Translations under genes and position numbers: made by a program
Notes under the pieces: model-generated
Told to the model about the DNA's origin: nothing
What the model saw: only the letters and a program-made list of their open reading frames with translations
Database searches by the model: none
In this document: positions 30,526 to 38,803 of the stretch, piece by piece
Numbering within the stretch: position 1 is the stretch's first letter
Layout: each line of letters begins with the position of its first letter
Assembly: GCA_001298555.1 (NCBI GenBank)
Contig: LJCW01000330.1
Span: 1-64,000, forward strand
DNA from: Actinobacteria bacterium OV450
Lineage (GTDB): Bacteria; Actinomycetota; Actinomycetes; Streptomycetales; Streptomycetaceae
Direction: 5' to 3'
DNA length: 64,000 nucleotides

Positions 30526-30876
30526 GTGCTGGAGATGACGCGCGAGGAGTTCGAGGAGCTCGTCGCAGAGGCCCTGGACCGCATCCCACCCGAGCTGACG
30601 CGGCTGATGGACAACGTGGCGGTGTTCGTCGAGGACGAACCGCCGGCGGACGACCCCGGGCTGCTCGGGCTGTACGAGGGGACCCCGCTGACGGACCGCG
30701 GCGAGTGGTACGCCGGAGTGCTGCCGGACCGGATCACGATCTTCCGCAACCCCACGCTGCGGATGTGCGAGGACCGCGAGAGCGTGATCGCCGAGACGGA
30801 GGTCACGGTGGTGCACGAGATCGCCCATCACTTCGGCATCGACGACGACCGGCTCCACGCGCTGGGCTACGGGTGA
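30526..30876 (+). CDS. small zincin-like metallopeptidase (DUF1025 type)
   Basis: The 116-residue protein starts with [21 protein letters not shown] and has [13 protein letters not shown] and RITIFRNP, then [22 protein letters not shown] at the C-terminus. HExxH with a third ligand in the following FGIDDD is the short zincin family conserved in actinobacteria. No substrate is known and there is no signal peptide, so it is cytoplasmic. GTG 30526 or ATG 30535 may be the start; GGAGGG lies at 30509-30514. The stop overlaps the crcB start as GTGA. Confidence 0.85.
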   Translation: MLEMTREEFEELVAEALDRIPPELTRLMDNVAVFVEDEPPADDPGLLGLYEGTPLTDRGEWYAGVLPDRITIFRNPTLRMCEDRESVIAETEVTVVHEIAHHFGIDDDRLHALGYG

Positions 30877-31406
30877 CCGGCCCGCAGCCCGGCATCGGCG
30901 CGGGCACGGACCCCGGCGCGGACCCCGGTGCCGAGGCGATCGACCCGGACGTCGACCTCCATGTGCCCGGGCAGCGCGCCGAGCGGCCCGGGCACGTGCT
31001 GGCCGCGATCGCCGCCGGCGGCGCCGTCGGGGCCTCGGCGCGGTACGGGGCGGCGCTGCTGTGGCCGGCCGGCGGGGCGGACTTCCCGTGGACGACGTTC
31101 TGGACCAACGTGATCGGCTGTGCGCTGATCGGGGTGCTGATGGCGCTGATCAGCGAGGGCGGCCGGACGGCGCCGCACCCGCTGGTCCGGCCGTTCTGCG
31201 GGGTCGGGGTGCTCGGCGGGTTCACCACCTTCTCGACGTACGCCGTGGACTTCTCCCGGCTGCTGGACGCGGGGGAGGCCGGGGCCGCGCTGGCGTACGC
31301 CGGGCTCACGGTGGTGGGGGCGCTGGGTGCGGTGTGGGCGGGGGCCTCGCTGACCCGCCTGGCGACGGGCCTCCCGGTGCGCGGCGGACCGAGGAGGCCG
31401 GGGTGA
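30873..31406 (+). CDS. crcB: fluoride channel subunit CrcB/FluC (first copy)
   Basis: The 177-residue protein has four hydrophobic segments and the Fluc signature: [33 protein letters not shown] and [13 protein letters not shown], where Asn and the Phe/Thr/Ser residues line the pore. A 45-residue polar N-terminal extension precedes the first helix, which is unusual. It overlaps the zincin gene (GTGA) and the second crcB. Heterodimeric pairs of unequal CrcB genes are common in actinobacteria; together they expel fluoride. Confidence 0.93.
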   Translation: MTGPQPGIGAGTDPGADPGAEAIDPDVDLHVPGQRAERPGHVLAAIAAGGAVGASARYGAALLWPAGGADFPWTTFWTNVIGCALIGVLMALISEGGRTAPHPLVRPFCGVGVLGGFTTFSTYAVDFSRLLDAGEAGAALAYAGLTVVGALGAVWAGASLTRLATGLPVRGGPRRPG

Positions 31407-31777
31407 ACTGGCTCCCGGTGCTGCTGGGCGCGGTGGTGGGGGCACCACTGCGCTATCTGACGGACCGTGCGGTGCAGGCGCGGCACGATTCGGTGTTCCC
31501 GTGGGGGACGTTCGTGGTGAACGCGGGCGCCTGCCTGGTGCTCGGGCTGCTGACGGGGGCGGTGCTGGCCGGTGCGGCACCCGCGTGGCTGCACCTGCTG
31601 GTGGGGCCCGGGCTGTGCGGGGCGCTGAGCACGTACTCGACGTTCTCGTACGAGACGCTGCGGCTGTACGAGCGCGGTTGGCGGTTCCTGGCGGCGGCGA
31701 ACGTGGCGGCCTCGGTACTGGCCGGGCTGGGCGCGGTGACGCTGGGGGTGCAGGTGGGGCGGCAGTTGTTCGCCTGA
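31403..31777 (+). CDS. crcB: fluoride channel subunit CrcB/FluC (second copy)
   Basis: The 124-residue, four-helix partner of the first copy. It shows [37 protein letters not shown] and [18 protein letters not shown], the matching pore motifs. GTG 31403 overlaps the stop of the first copy as GTGA, so both subunits are made from one message. Confidence 0.93.
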   Translation: MNWLPVLLGAVVGAPLRYLTDRAVQARHDSVFPWGTFVVNAGACLVLGLLTGAVLAGAAPAWLHLLVGPGLCGALSTYSTFSYETLRLYERGWRFLAAANVAASVLAGLGAVTLGVQVGRQLFA

Positions 31778-31962
31778 GGCGGTGCCCACCGGGCCGGTGG
31801 GTGCCGGTGTGCCGCCTGGCGCGGCGGCGGATTGCGGACAGGCGGTGTCCCCACGGGCGTGTCTCTTGCGGGGCAAAGGGAGTTGGGCACATTGACCCGC
31901 TCATGCGGACCCTGAACCGCCCTCCCCCGGCTGCTGCCGGGGAGACCCCCAGGAGGTGCCCC

Positions 31963-32475
31963 GTGCGCCAGTTGTCCGCCTCCCTCCGGCTGGCCGTCTC
32001 CGCGCTCGCGGTCGTGGCGACCGCGGGCTGCATGAGCGTCGGCGAGGGCGCCGCGAAGCCCGGACCGTCCTCCTCCGCGGAAGGCAAGGCGGCCGCCGAG
32101 GCGGGAGGTTCCGTAACCGGCAGGGGTGCGGGCGCCCGCGGCGGCGGCCACGGCTCGAAGCCCGGCGCGGCGGGCGAGGAAGGCAGGCCGGCCGAGGACG
32201 GCAAGGCGTCCGGGGCCGTCGGGGCCTCCCCCAGCCCGGGCGCGCCCGCCGGACGGCCCGGGGCGCCCTCGCCGTCGGCCGGTCCGGGCGGCGGGGCCGG
32301 CGGACAGGGGCCGCAGCAGCCCACCTCGGGCGGATCCGGAAGTAGTGGTTCCGGTGGGACGCAGGTCACACCGCCGCCCGTCACGCCGCCGAGCCCGCAG
32401 CCCCCCGTGACTTCGCCCACTCCTGCGGACCCGACGCCCCCGGCTCCGGAGCCCAGTCCCTCGTCCAGCTCCTAG
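31963..32475 (+). CDS. Pro/Gly/Ser-rich lipoprotein
   Basis: The 170-residue product starts at GTG 31963, seven bases after AGGAGG, the strongest ribosome-binding site nearby. The signal peptide ends in VVATAGCMS, a lipobox with Cys near residue 23. The mature part is disordered: Gly/Ala/Ser stretches, then TPPPVTPPSPQPP and a Ser-rich end. It is a cell-surface anchor or spacer by appearance; no function can be assigned. Confidence 0.7.
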   Translation: MRQLSASLRLAVSALAVVATAGCMSVGEGAAKPGPSSSAEGKAAAEAGGSVTGRGAGARGGGHGSKPGAAGEEGRPAEDGKASGAVGASPSPGAPAGRPGAPSPSAGPGGGAGGQGPQQPTSGGSGSSGSGGTQVTPPPVTPPSPQPPVTSPTPADPTPPAPEPSPSSSS

Positions 32476-32750
32476 CCGCGGGCGCCCCCGGGGGTCCCCG
32501 GAGCCGGATCCGGCTCCCCGGGATCTGGGGATCGTCGCAGGTCAGGAGGGATCGGGCGGAAGCGACTTGCCAGACCCCCGGGAGGGTGCGTATGGTTATA
32601 GATCGTTTGATCCCATTGCCCGGCGCCGAATCCGAAGAGCGCCGTGTGGCGCGTACTCTCCCTAGCCGTGGCTGACCGCATTGAGGCGGTCGATTTGCGA
32701 TTCACGGAGTTTGGGCGCGTGCCGAGACTCCGGAAGGTTTCGCATTTCGC

Positions 32751-34859
32751 ATGTCCATTTCCAGTTCTGACCGTGCCGTCATGTCCGAGAACGACTCGAA
32801 CGAGATCGTCGACGCCGTCGAGGCCCTTGTGGTCACCGAGGCGATCGAGGCCGCTGAGGCGGACGAGATCATCGAGGCTCTCGAAGCCGACGTGACGAAC
32901 GACCGGTCCACCGACGCCGACGCCGAGCCCACCGTCACCTTCGGCGACCTCGGTCTGCCCGAGGGCGTCGTGCGCAAGCTCGCGCAGAACGGCGTCACCA
33001 CCCCCTTCCCGATCCAGGCCGCGACCATCCCGGACGCCCTGGCCGGCAAGGACATCCTCGGCCGCGGCCGCACCGGCTCCGGCAAGACCCTCTCCTTCGG
33101 TCTGCCCACCCTGGCCCGCCTGGCCGGTGGACACACCGAGAAGAAGAAGCCCCGCGCGATCATCCTCACGCCGACCCGTGAGCTCGCGATGCAGGTCGCG
33201 GACGCCCTCCAGCCCTACGGCGACGTGCTCGGCCTGAAGATGAAGGTCGTCTGCGGCGGTACCTCCATGGGCAACCAGATCTACGCCCTGGAGCGCGGCG
33301 TCGACGTCCTCGTCGCCACCCCGGGCCGTCTGCGCGACATCATCAACCGCGGCGCCTGCTCCCTGGAGAACGTCGAGGTGGCCGTCCTCGACGAGGCCGA
33401 CCAGATGGCCGACCTGGGCTTCCTGCCCGAGGTCACCGAGCTGCTCGACCAGATCCCCGGCGGCGGCCAGCGCATGCTCTTCTCCGCCACCATGGAGAAC
33501 GAGATCGGCACCCTGGTCAAGCGCTACCTGACCAACCCCGTCACGCACGAGGTCGACAGCGCCCAGGGCAACGTCACGACCATGACGCACCACGTCCTCG
33601 TCGTGAAGCCGAAGGACAAGGCGCCGGTCACGGCCGCCATCGCCGCCCGCAAGGGCCGCACCATCATCTTCGTCCGCACCCAGCTGGGCGCCGACCGCAT
33701 CGCCGAGCAGCTCGTCGAGGCCGGCGTGAAGGCCGACGCGCTGCACGGCGGCATGACGCAGGGTGCCCGTACCCGCGTCCTCGCCGACTTCAAGGACGGC
33801 TACGTCAACGCGCTCGTCGCCACCGACGTCGCCGCCCGCGGCATCCACGTCGACGGCATCGACCTGGTCCTGAACGTGGACCCGGCCGGCGACCACAAGG
33901 ACTACCTGCACCGCTCGGGCCGCACCGCCCGTGCCGGCAAGTCGGGCGTCGTGGTCTCCCTGGCCCTGCCGCACCAGCGCCGCCAGATCTTCCGCCTGAT
34001 GGAGGACGCGGGCGTGGACGCCTCGCGCCACATCGTCCAGGGCGCCGGCGCCTTCGACCCCGAGGTCGCCGAGATCACCGGTGCGCGCTCGCTCACCGAG
34101 GTCCAGGCCGACTCCGCGAACAACGCGGCCAAGCAGGCCGAGCGCGAGGTCGCCGACCTCACCAAGCAGCTGGAGCGCATGACGCGCCGTGCCGCCGAGC
34201 TGCGCGAGGAGGCCGACCGTCTGGTCGCCCGCTCCGCCCGTGAGCGCGGCGAGGACCCCGAGGCCGCCGTCGCCGAGGTGGTCGAGGCCGCCGAGGCCGA
34301 GGTCGCGGCCGCCGTCGCGGCCACGCCGGTCGCCGACGAGCGTCCGTCCTTCCAGGCCCGTGACGAGCGGGGCAACTACGAGCGCCGCGACAACCGTCGT
34401 GACGACCGCGGTGGTGACCGTGGCGGCTTCCGCCGTGACGACCGTCCCTCCGGTGGCTTCCGCTCCGGCGGTGACCGCCGTGACGACCGTGGCGGCGACC
34501 GTGGCGGCTTCCGTCGTGACGACCGTCCGTCGGGCGGCTTCAACCGTGACGACCGCGGTGGCGACCGTGGCGGCTTCCGCCGTGACGACCGTCCCTCCGG
34601 TGGCTTCCGTTCCGGCGGTGACCGTCCCTCCGGTGGCTTCCGTCGTGACGACCGTCCCTCCGGTGGCTTCAACCGTGACGACCGCGGTGGCGACCGTGGC
34701 GGCTTCCGCCGCGACGACCGTCCCTCCGGTGGCTTCCGCTCCGGCGGCGGCGACCGCCCGTACGGCCGCCGCGACGACAACCGCCCCTCCGGCTCCGGCT
34801 CGACCGGTTCCTTCGGCGGCCGCCGCGACGACAAGCCCCGCTGGAAGCGCAACGGCTGA
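32751..34859 (+). CDS. DEAD-box RNA helicase with RGG-like C-terminal tail
   Basis: The 702-residue protein has an acidic N-terminal extension (about 1-60), then the helicase core: Q motif FGDLGLPEGVVRKLAQNG, Walker A GRTGSGKT (106-113), PTRELA, VLDEADQM (DEAD near 214), SAT in LFSATME, and HRSGRTARAGKSG (VI). After a coiled-coil-like stretch the last 170 residues are repeats of RDDRPSGGF and DDRGGDRGGF, an RNA-binding, possibly phase-separating tail. Such helicases act in ribosome assembly and cold RNA unfolding. ATG 32751 or 32781 may be used. The tail is encoded by tandem DNA repeats from about 34380 to 34790. Confidence 0.93.
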   Translation: MSISSSDRAVMSENDSNEIVDAVEALVVTEAIEAAEADEIIEALEADVTNDRSTDADAEPTVTFGDLGLPEGVVRKLAQNGVTTPFPIQAATIPDALAGKDILGRGRTGSGKTLSFGLPTLARLAGGHTEKKKPRAIILTPTRELAMQVADALQPYGDVLGLKMKVVCGGTSMGNQIYALERGVDVLVATPGRLRDIINRGACSLENVEVAVLDEADQMADLGFLPEVTELLDQIPGGGQRMLFSATMENEIGTLVKRYLTNPVTHEVDSAQGNVTTMTHHVLVVKPKDKAPVTAAIAARKGRTIIFVRTQLGADRIAEQLVEAGVKADALHGGMTQGARTRVLADFKDGYVNALVATDVAARGIHVDGIDLVLNVDPAGDHKDYLHRSGRTARAGKSGVVVSLALPHQRRQIFRLMEDAGVDASRHIVQGAGAFDPEVAEITGARSLTEVQADSANNAAKQAEREVADLTKQLERMTRRAAELREEADRLVARSARERGEDPEAAVAEVVEAAEAEVAAAVAATPVADERPSFQARDERGNYERRDNRRDDRGGDRGGFRRDDRPSGGFRSGGDRRDDRGGDRGGFRRDDRPSGGFNRDDRGGDRGGFRRDDRPSGGFRSGGDRPSGGFRRDDRPSGGFNRDDRGGDRGGFRRDDRPSGGFRSGGGDRPYGRRDDNRPSGSGSTGSFGGRRDDKPRWKRNG

Positions 34860-34886
34860 CGGCTGACGGCCCCGAGCTGACTGCCC

Positions 34887-34923
34887 GACAGGGCCCCCAC
34901 GACACCGTCGTGGGGGCCCTGTC
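34887..34923 (+). terminator. terminator of the DEAD-box helicase gene
   Basis: A perfect 17-bp stem (GACAGGGCCCCCACGAC and complement) with a 3-base loop lies 27 bases after the helicase stop and 90 bases before tRNA-Lys. Confidence 0.85.
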
Positions 34924-35012
34924 CGCGTTTCGTGGGCCGTGACGGGGCCGGTCGGTCGATACTCGATCGGCCTGCCGTCGGTCTCCGGCTATGCTCTGGG
35001 GTGAGCACGTGA

Positions 35013-35085
35013 GGGCCATTAGCTCAATTGGCAGAGCAGCGGACTTTTAATCCGTTGGTTGTCGGTTCGAGTCCGACATGGCCTA
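35013..35085 (+). tRNA. tRNA-Lys (TTT), target of an integrated element
   Basis: A 73-nt cloverleaf: acceptor GGGCCAT/ATGGCCT, D arm AGCTCAATTGGCAGAGC, anticodon loop CTTTTAA giving TTT, T arm GTCGGTTCGAGTCCGAC. The 3' half, from the anticodon stem to one base past the end, is repeated exactly at 38286-38331, so the gene was used as an integration site and restored intact. Confidence 0.95.
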
Positions 35086-35086
35086 C
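35041..35086 (+). repeat. left attachment site (attL), within tRNA-Lys
   Basis: 46 bp, from GGACTTTTAATCCGTTGG to ACATGGCCTAC, identical to 38286-38331. It covers anticodon loop, variable region, T arm and acceptor 3' strand, the usual core used by tRNA-specific tyrosine integrases. Confidence 0.9.
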
Positions 35087-35126
35087 AGCTCGCGAGGCGG
35101 AGGAACCTCCCTCTGACCTGCGCCTT

Positions 35127-35160
35127 AGCGCCCCATCCGGTTTCGTCCGGGTGGGGCGCT
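35127..35160 (+). terminator. hairpin after the left attachment site
   Basis: The arms AGCGCCCCATCCGG and CCGGGTGGGGCGCT pair with one G-T wobble and a 6-base loop. A sister hairpin of very similar sequence follows the right attachment site at 38341-38373; one of the two is the original tRNA-Lys terminator. Confidence 0.75.
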
Positions 35161-35178
35161 CGGTCATTTCCGGGCCCG

Positions 35179-35203
35179 TGCGTGAGCGATGCATGAGCGG
35201 ACG
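35179..35203 (+). repeat. 25-bp subterminal repeat, left copy
   Basis: TGCGTGAGCGATGCATGAGCGG plus ACG matches 38152-38176 with one mismatch, in the same orientation. Internally GCGTGAGC/GCATGAGC is itself doubled. It lies 93 bp inside the left attachment site; I infer an integrase arm-type site. Confidence 0.6.
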
Positions 35204-35219
35204 GCCCGTCATCCCCTGG

Positions 35220-35990
35220 TCAGGTGGCGGACGGGCGGGCACGAGGTACCAGCTGGGCCGCCACTTCGGCGGCTGCCTGGTCGACCTCGGGGAGCAGGCT
35301 CGTGTACGTGTCCGAGGTCAGCGTGATCGTGGAGTGCCGGAGCGTCTCCTTCGAGTATCTGCCGACAGGTCTCCGGGGCCGTCTCCGGGTGGAGCCAGGC
35401 GCCGTTCTCCTGGGTGAAGACCTTGCCGGTGTCCTGCCAGGCCTTCCCCCACTCCTTCCGCTGGCGGGCGCGGTGCTGTCGCAGCGCGCCGACGTTCAGG
35501 CTGTCCAGGGCGATCGCGCTGGCGATGCCGTCCGTCTTCGGTGCGGACTCGTACGGGTGCCAGCCGTCCACCACGATCTCCTTGGCCGGCGTGATCTTTC
35601 GCCGTCCAGGTCGACATGGGACCACCCCTGGCCGACGCACTCGCCCCTGCGCAGGCCGCGGGTGCCGGAGAGGTGGAAGAGGGCGTACAGCCGGTCGCCT
35701 TCGGCCTCGTCGAGGAAGGCGCCGAACTGGGCCGGGGTCCAGACCATGACGGGGGAGGGCTTCTCGCCGGTGATGCGCCACCGGGTCACGCGGGCATCTG
35801 TCCACAGCGGGGGCTTCGGACGTTTGCCCGACTCCAGCTCTACGTGGGATGCCGGGTTGAAGGTGATGAGTTGCTGGCGGAGGGCTCCGTTCAGCGCGGC
35901 CCGCAGGGTGCGGCGGATGCTCTGCCGGGTCGCCGGGCCCGTCGGCTTCCCCCGCCCCATAACCTTGGGTTCTAGTGGTTGTCGCAACAC
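35220..35990 (-). pseudogene. tyrosine recombinase (integrase), disrupted
   Basis: The minus strand reads from a core-binding-like part (RTLRAALNGALRQQLITFNPA) through a catalytic-domain part (FLDEAEGDRLYALFHLSGTRGLRRGE, Arg box) to the C-terminus with TLRHSTITLTSDTYTSLLPEV, which holds the nucleophile Tyr. Three lesions are visible. The N-terminal domain is missing. A one-base frameshift near 35600 separates VDLDGE from KITPAKEIVVDGWHPYE. A deletion near 35370 removes the segment with the HxxR box and shifts frame before the Tyr region. The gene cannot make active integrase, so excision would need another enzyme. Confidence 0.85.
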
Positions 35991-36141
35991 ACAAGCTCAG
36001 GGGATGCGAGGGACTTCGAGACCCGGAAGGTTCGCAAGGCTCACGGGCCGATGCAGTTGCGGCGGGAGCGGGAGGAATCCTTCCGGCTCATGCAACAGGG
36101 CTACAGCAGTCCCAACTAGGCAGTCCGCGAAGCGGGGCGGA

Positions 36142-36475
36142 TCACTGAGGCGCAGCAAGTGTGGCGGCGGGGCGGCACGGCCGACCGAAACGGGCACATT
36201 TCTGCTCGAAACCTGGGGGGAGCCATCCTCCGCTCAGCAGACGAGGGTGCGAGGGAAACGCGGTGATGGCGGCAACAGCGAAGGTGAGGGACGCCCATGG
36301 CGTGTGCACCATCGCCGTCACCTGCTGGCCGCGAGTATTGACGAAGCTCGTCTGGAACGTGGCCACGCTCACGAGGTCGATCGCGCCCAGGGCTTTCCAA
36401 TCAAGGTCAAGTCCGATCGTGCTGCTCGCAAAGTGCAGCTTGTGACGGGTGATCGTCACCTCTCCTGGCCCGTCG
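36142..36475 (-). pseudogene. fragment of an unidentified minus-strand gene
   Basis: Only the minus-strand frame here reads like protein: VTITRHKLHFASSTIGLDLD, then WKALGAIDLVSVATFQTSF and AMVHTPWASLTFAVAAITAFP. It has no start and merges upstream into an unrelated reading at about 36475-36530. I take it as the 3' remnant of a gene cut by a deletion that also removed the front of the toxin gene. The family is not recognised. Confidence 0.4.
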
Positions 36476-36529
36476 ACCATCCATCGCGGTTGGGCGTCAC
36501 GCGCCGCCTGGCGCCGTCTGGCGGAGTTG

Positions 36530-37491
36530 CCGACCGAGGAACCCACAACGCCGCGGCGGCAGCCACCACCGCCATCGTCGAGCTGGCCGCGACCGTGGGC
36601 GTGGCCCTCACCACTGAGGTCGCCACCATCGCTGGCACTGCGTTTGCAGCTGCGGCCATCGCGGGCATCGAATCCGTCACCGTCGACCTCGCCGTCGCCC
36701 AACCCCTCCAGATCGCGGCAGGTCTTCAGAACGGTTTCAGCCTCGACGAAGCGAGCCGCGCGGCAAAAGATGGAATGCTCTACGGCGGAATGTTCGGAGC
36801 CGTCGGCGGCAGCACACAGGCCGTGGTCGAAGCAGGAGGCTGGAAAAGCCTTCTCCCAGGCGGAGTGCCGGCGCCGGGAGTGACCGCGCCACACCTAACT
36901 CTGGCTGATCTGGCGTATGGCCCCCAGGAACCTCCCCTGGCGCCAACGAATATGGGGACTCGTCGGGATTGGTGGTTGAAAAGTCAAGAGGATTCAACTG
37001 TCGCGGTACCCCCCAAACTGCCGCCCGGCTCATATCTTTCCACCGGTGACCCTGTCTATTACAGAAAGGGGTCAACGAGTATAGGTTACGACTCGAGTAC
37101 CATGACTAACTTTGATCTGGTGGCTCCCAAGCCCGGATATCATGACGTGGTGATTCACGGCAACAATCAAGGATATTTCGAACCTGGCCGGATCAACGCC
37201 GCCGGCAAGGGGTTCTCTGCAGGCAACACGAACCCCACGCATATAGTTGAGGCCATCCAGAACAATCCCAACTATACTGGAGGGCCGGTACGGCTTATTT
37301 CCTGTCACACGGGAACGGTTGGTGATGGCGTTTTGGAAGTGCCAGCCGCTCAGAGTGTGGCCAACCAGCTGGGAGTCCCCGTACTCGCCCCTACGGACAA
37401 GGTTGGCGTGCGCGCGCTGGGAGGGCCTGATCAGACGCCCAAAATCTATGGCGATGGATATTGGCGCACGTTCCTTCCCGTAGCTCACTAG
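36530..37491 (+). pseudogene. C-terminal part of a polymorphic toxin with a His/Cys peptidase-like toxin domain
   Basis: The frame enters without a normal start and reads as the helical Ala-rich stretch and pretoxin linker of a large secreted toxin (GFSLDEASRAAKDGMLYGGMFGAVGG), then a variable C-terminal domain of about 170 residues. That domain has YHDVVIHGNNQGYF (His codon at 37156) and GGPVRLISCHTGTVG (Cys codon at 37303), then VANQLGVPVLAPTDKV. The HG...SC spacing and the LGVPV-APT strand resemble caspase-like/C80-like cysteine-peptidase folds found at toxin C-termini. The delivery N-terminus is missing. An immunity-like gene follows 5 bases later. Confidence 0.65.
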
Positions 37492-37496
37492 ATCGC

Positions 37497-37898
37497 ATGG
37501 ATGAAAGCGACAGCATGAAAATCCTCGGTTTCTACCAAGAGTTGTGGCCCGAAAAGGCTGGTACGCCTGCGGGAAGCATTCGCGACTTCATCCGACAGTA
37601 CCCGGCGGTCGATGAAGCCGACGTAGCGCGATATCTAGGGACCGGCCACGAGCTCATCGTGTTCATGGGTGCAGTTGGGGACATTCTCGGATCCGACTAC
37701 CGCATCCTTGGCGGCGATAATATCGTCACCGACGGGGAATGGGTTTGGCGTGCGGACATCGACTTCTACCTGACGCATTATCACCTTGCGCTCCCGGAGG
37801 AGTTTCTGCGCAAAGCCCGGGAAAACCAGTACGCCGCACCGGACGTGAGTCGTGACCAACTTCTGAAAATCGATGAAGAAGTGCACATGATTCTTTAG
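37497..37898 (+). CDS. putative immunity protein to the adjacent toxin domain
   Basis: The 133-residue soluble protein (or 127 from ATG 37515) has no motif I know: MKILGFYQELWPEKAG, HELIVFMGAVGDILGSDYRIL, WVWRADIDFYLTHYHLALPEEFLRK. It is acidic and lacks a signal peptide. The position five bases after a toxin C-terminal domain is typical of cognate immunity genes, and its size and charge fit. The sequence is intact and of lower GC, while the toxin N-terminus is gone, so it may act as an orphan immunity against rivals. Function is inferred from context only. Confidence 0.55.
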   Translation: MDESDSMKILGFYQELWPEKAGTPAGSIRDFIRQYPAVDEADVARYLGTGHELIVFMGAVGDILGSDYRILGGDNIVTDGEWVWRADIDFYLTHYHLALPEEFLRKARENQYAAPDVSRDQLLKIDEEVHMIL

Positions 37899-38285
37899 AT
37901 CCCGCATCGGAATCTTGCTGAGACGGGCTGGTCGGCCGTTACCGGTGGGACGCTCCCGCCGTTCGGGAGGATGAAAGCAATAGGGCGTGGATCGTGGTCG
38001 GCACTCATGGACGCTGATCGAGTCGATGCTGCCGGACCTGGCTTGAACCTCGATTCGTCAGCGGGGGTTGGTCGCTGGCCAGCCTGACGGTTCGCGATCC
38101 CGAGTCGCTCGACTGCACCGCGAGCGAGAGTGCCTGGTGAGAGGCGCCGAATGCGTGAGCGATGCGTGAGCGGACGTGCTGGCACAGCTTGGTAGGGAGT
38201 GGAGCCTTCGAGACGGCGTATCCGTCTGACCAGGCACTTCCGGATCTCAGCGGACCGAGCGGGATGGCCCGGCATGATCCTGCCG
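37899..38285. other. non-coding right end of the element
   Basis: This 387-bp stretch holds no gene I can support. It contains the right 25-bp subterminal repeat (38152-38176) and one copy of the 9-mer GCTGGCACA (38178-38186), which also occurs in the two regulatory regions described at 38543 and 53805. Confidence 0.5.
38152..38176 (+). repeat. 25-bp subterminal repeat, right copy
   Basis: TGCGTGAGCGATGCGTGAGCGG plus ACG, one mismatch from the left copy at 35179-35203. It lies 109 bp inside the right attachment site. Confidence 0.6.
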
Positions 38286-38331
38286 GGACTTTTAATCCGT
38301 TGGTTGTCGGTTCGAGTCCGACATGGCCTAC
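38286..38331 (+). repeat. right attachment site (attR)
   Basis: 46 bp identical to 35041-35086. Only the 3' half of a tRNA is present and the upstream bases do not form a D arm or 5' acceptor strand, so this is not a working tRNA gene. Confidence 0.9.
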
Positions 38332-38340
38332 GTCGTGTGG

Positions 38341-38373
38341 AGCGCCCCGTCCGGCACTGCCGGGCGGGGCGCT
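38341..38373. terminator. hairpin after the right attachment site
   Basis: AGCGCCCCGTCCGGC and GCCGGGCGGGGCGCT pair with one wobble and a 3-base loop. It also lies just past the stop of the minus-strand peptide gene at 38381 and may end that message. Confidence 0.75.
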
Positions 38374-38380
38374 TCGGCGT

Positions 38381-38542
38381 CTACGACCAGCCCGGGTCCT
38401 GGGGGGTGGGGGTGACCACCGACCAGCCCGGGTCCTTCGGACCCGCGGCGAGCTCCTGGGCCTGGCCGGCGGTGCTCGTGCCGATCACGGCGATCAGAGC
38501 GGCGGCGGTGACGGTGATGAGGGTGATGAGCTTGCGACGCAT
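38381..38542 (-). CDS. 53-residue secreted peptide with repeated DPGWS motif
   Basis: The ORF starts at ATG 38542, about ten bases after AAGAGG, and ends with TAG at 38381. The N-terminus MRRKLITLITVTAAALIAV is a clear Sec signal peptide, with cleavage likely near TAGQA (about residue 28). The mature peptide of about 25 residues ends KDPGWS-VVTPTPQ-DPGWS: the motif DPGWS occurs twice (residues 37-41 and 49-53), the last at the C-terminus. The DNA also repeats. It is divergent from a TrmB/LuxR-type regulator 261 bp away. I infer a secreted signal peptide or its precursor; nothing in it suggests an enzyme, and no modifying enzymes are adjacent. Confidence 0.7.
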   Translation of the reverse strand: MRRKLITLITVTAAALIAVIGTSTAGQAQELAAGPKDPGWSVVTPTPQDPGWS

Positions 38543-38803
38543 GGTGGGGATGCCTCTTATCGAGCCGGTGGGGAGCGGGGCGGATGGCCGGATCTCTCGT
38601 TCCGGCGTGCCGCCATCGTGCCGAGCACGGCAGGGCCGTGTCTCCGGTTTCCGCTGGCACAAACAGCTCTGACATAACCGTGCCATCGGGCCGGTTTCCA
38701 GGGCGAGTTGGCCGTCCCGGCTGTCCGCGTGATGGACGGTGTTTGTGCAGACGACGGCTGGTATGGACAATCCAGGGTGCAAGATCGGCCCTCGGAGGGC
38801 CGC
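38543..38803. promoter_or_regulatory. divergent promoter region of the peptide and the LuxR-type regulator
   Basis: This 261-bp region drives the peptide leftwards and the regulator rightwards. It holds GCTGGCACA at 38653-38661, a 9-mer that recurs three times in the divergent promoter of the biosynthetic cluster. It also has a 9-bp inverted repeat GCACAAACA (38657-38665) / TGTTTGTGC (38740-38748). A ribosome-binding site GGAGGG is at 38794-38799. Confidence 0.5.

Larger units (their letters stand above)
35041..38331. mobile_element. decayed tRNA-Lys-integrated element, 3.3 kb
   Basis: The limits are two copies of a 46-bp sequence identical to the 3' part of tRNA-Lys. Inside are a disrupted tyrosine integrase next to the left copy, a minus-strand gene fragment, the 3' part of a polymorphic toxin gene, an immunity-like gene and a 25-bp repeat near each end. 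The DNA from about 37000 to 37900 is less GC-rich than the flanks. No replication, excisionase or transfer genes remain, so I infer an actinomycete integrative element that lost most of its cargo and is fixed. Confidence 0.85.

Noticed and set aside
34380..34800. CRISPR-like repeat array
   Set aside because: The repeats are in frame within a helicase gene and encode RGG-like peptide blocks; there are no uniform spacers or cas genes.
35224..36450. A continuous plus-strand frame running from the integrase region into the toxin
   Set aside because: Before about 36530 the reading has no protein-like character and overlaps the minus-strand integrase; only the 3' part is real coding sequence.
38286..38331. 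A second tRNA-Lys gene
   Set aside because: Only the 3' half is present; the 5' acceptor strand and D arm are missing, so it is the right attachment site.
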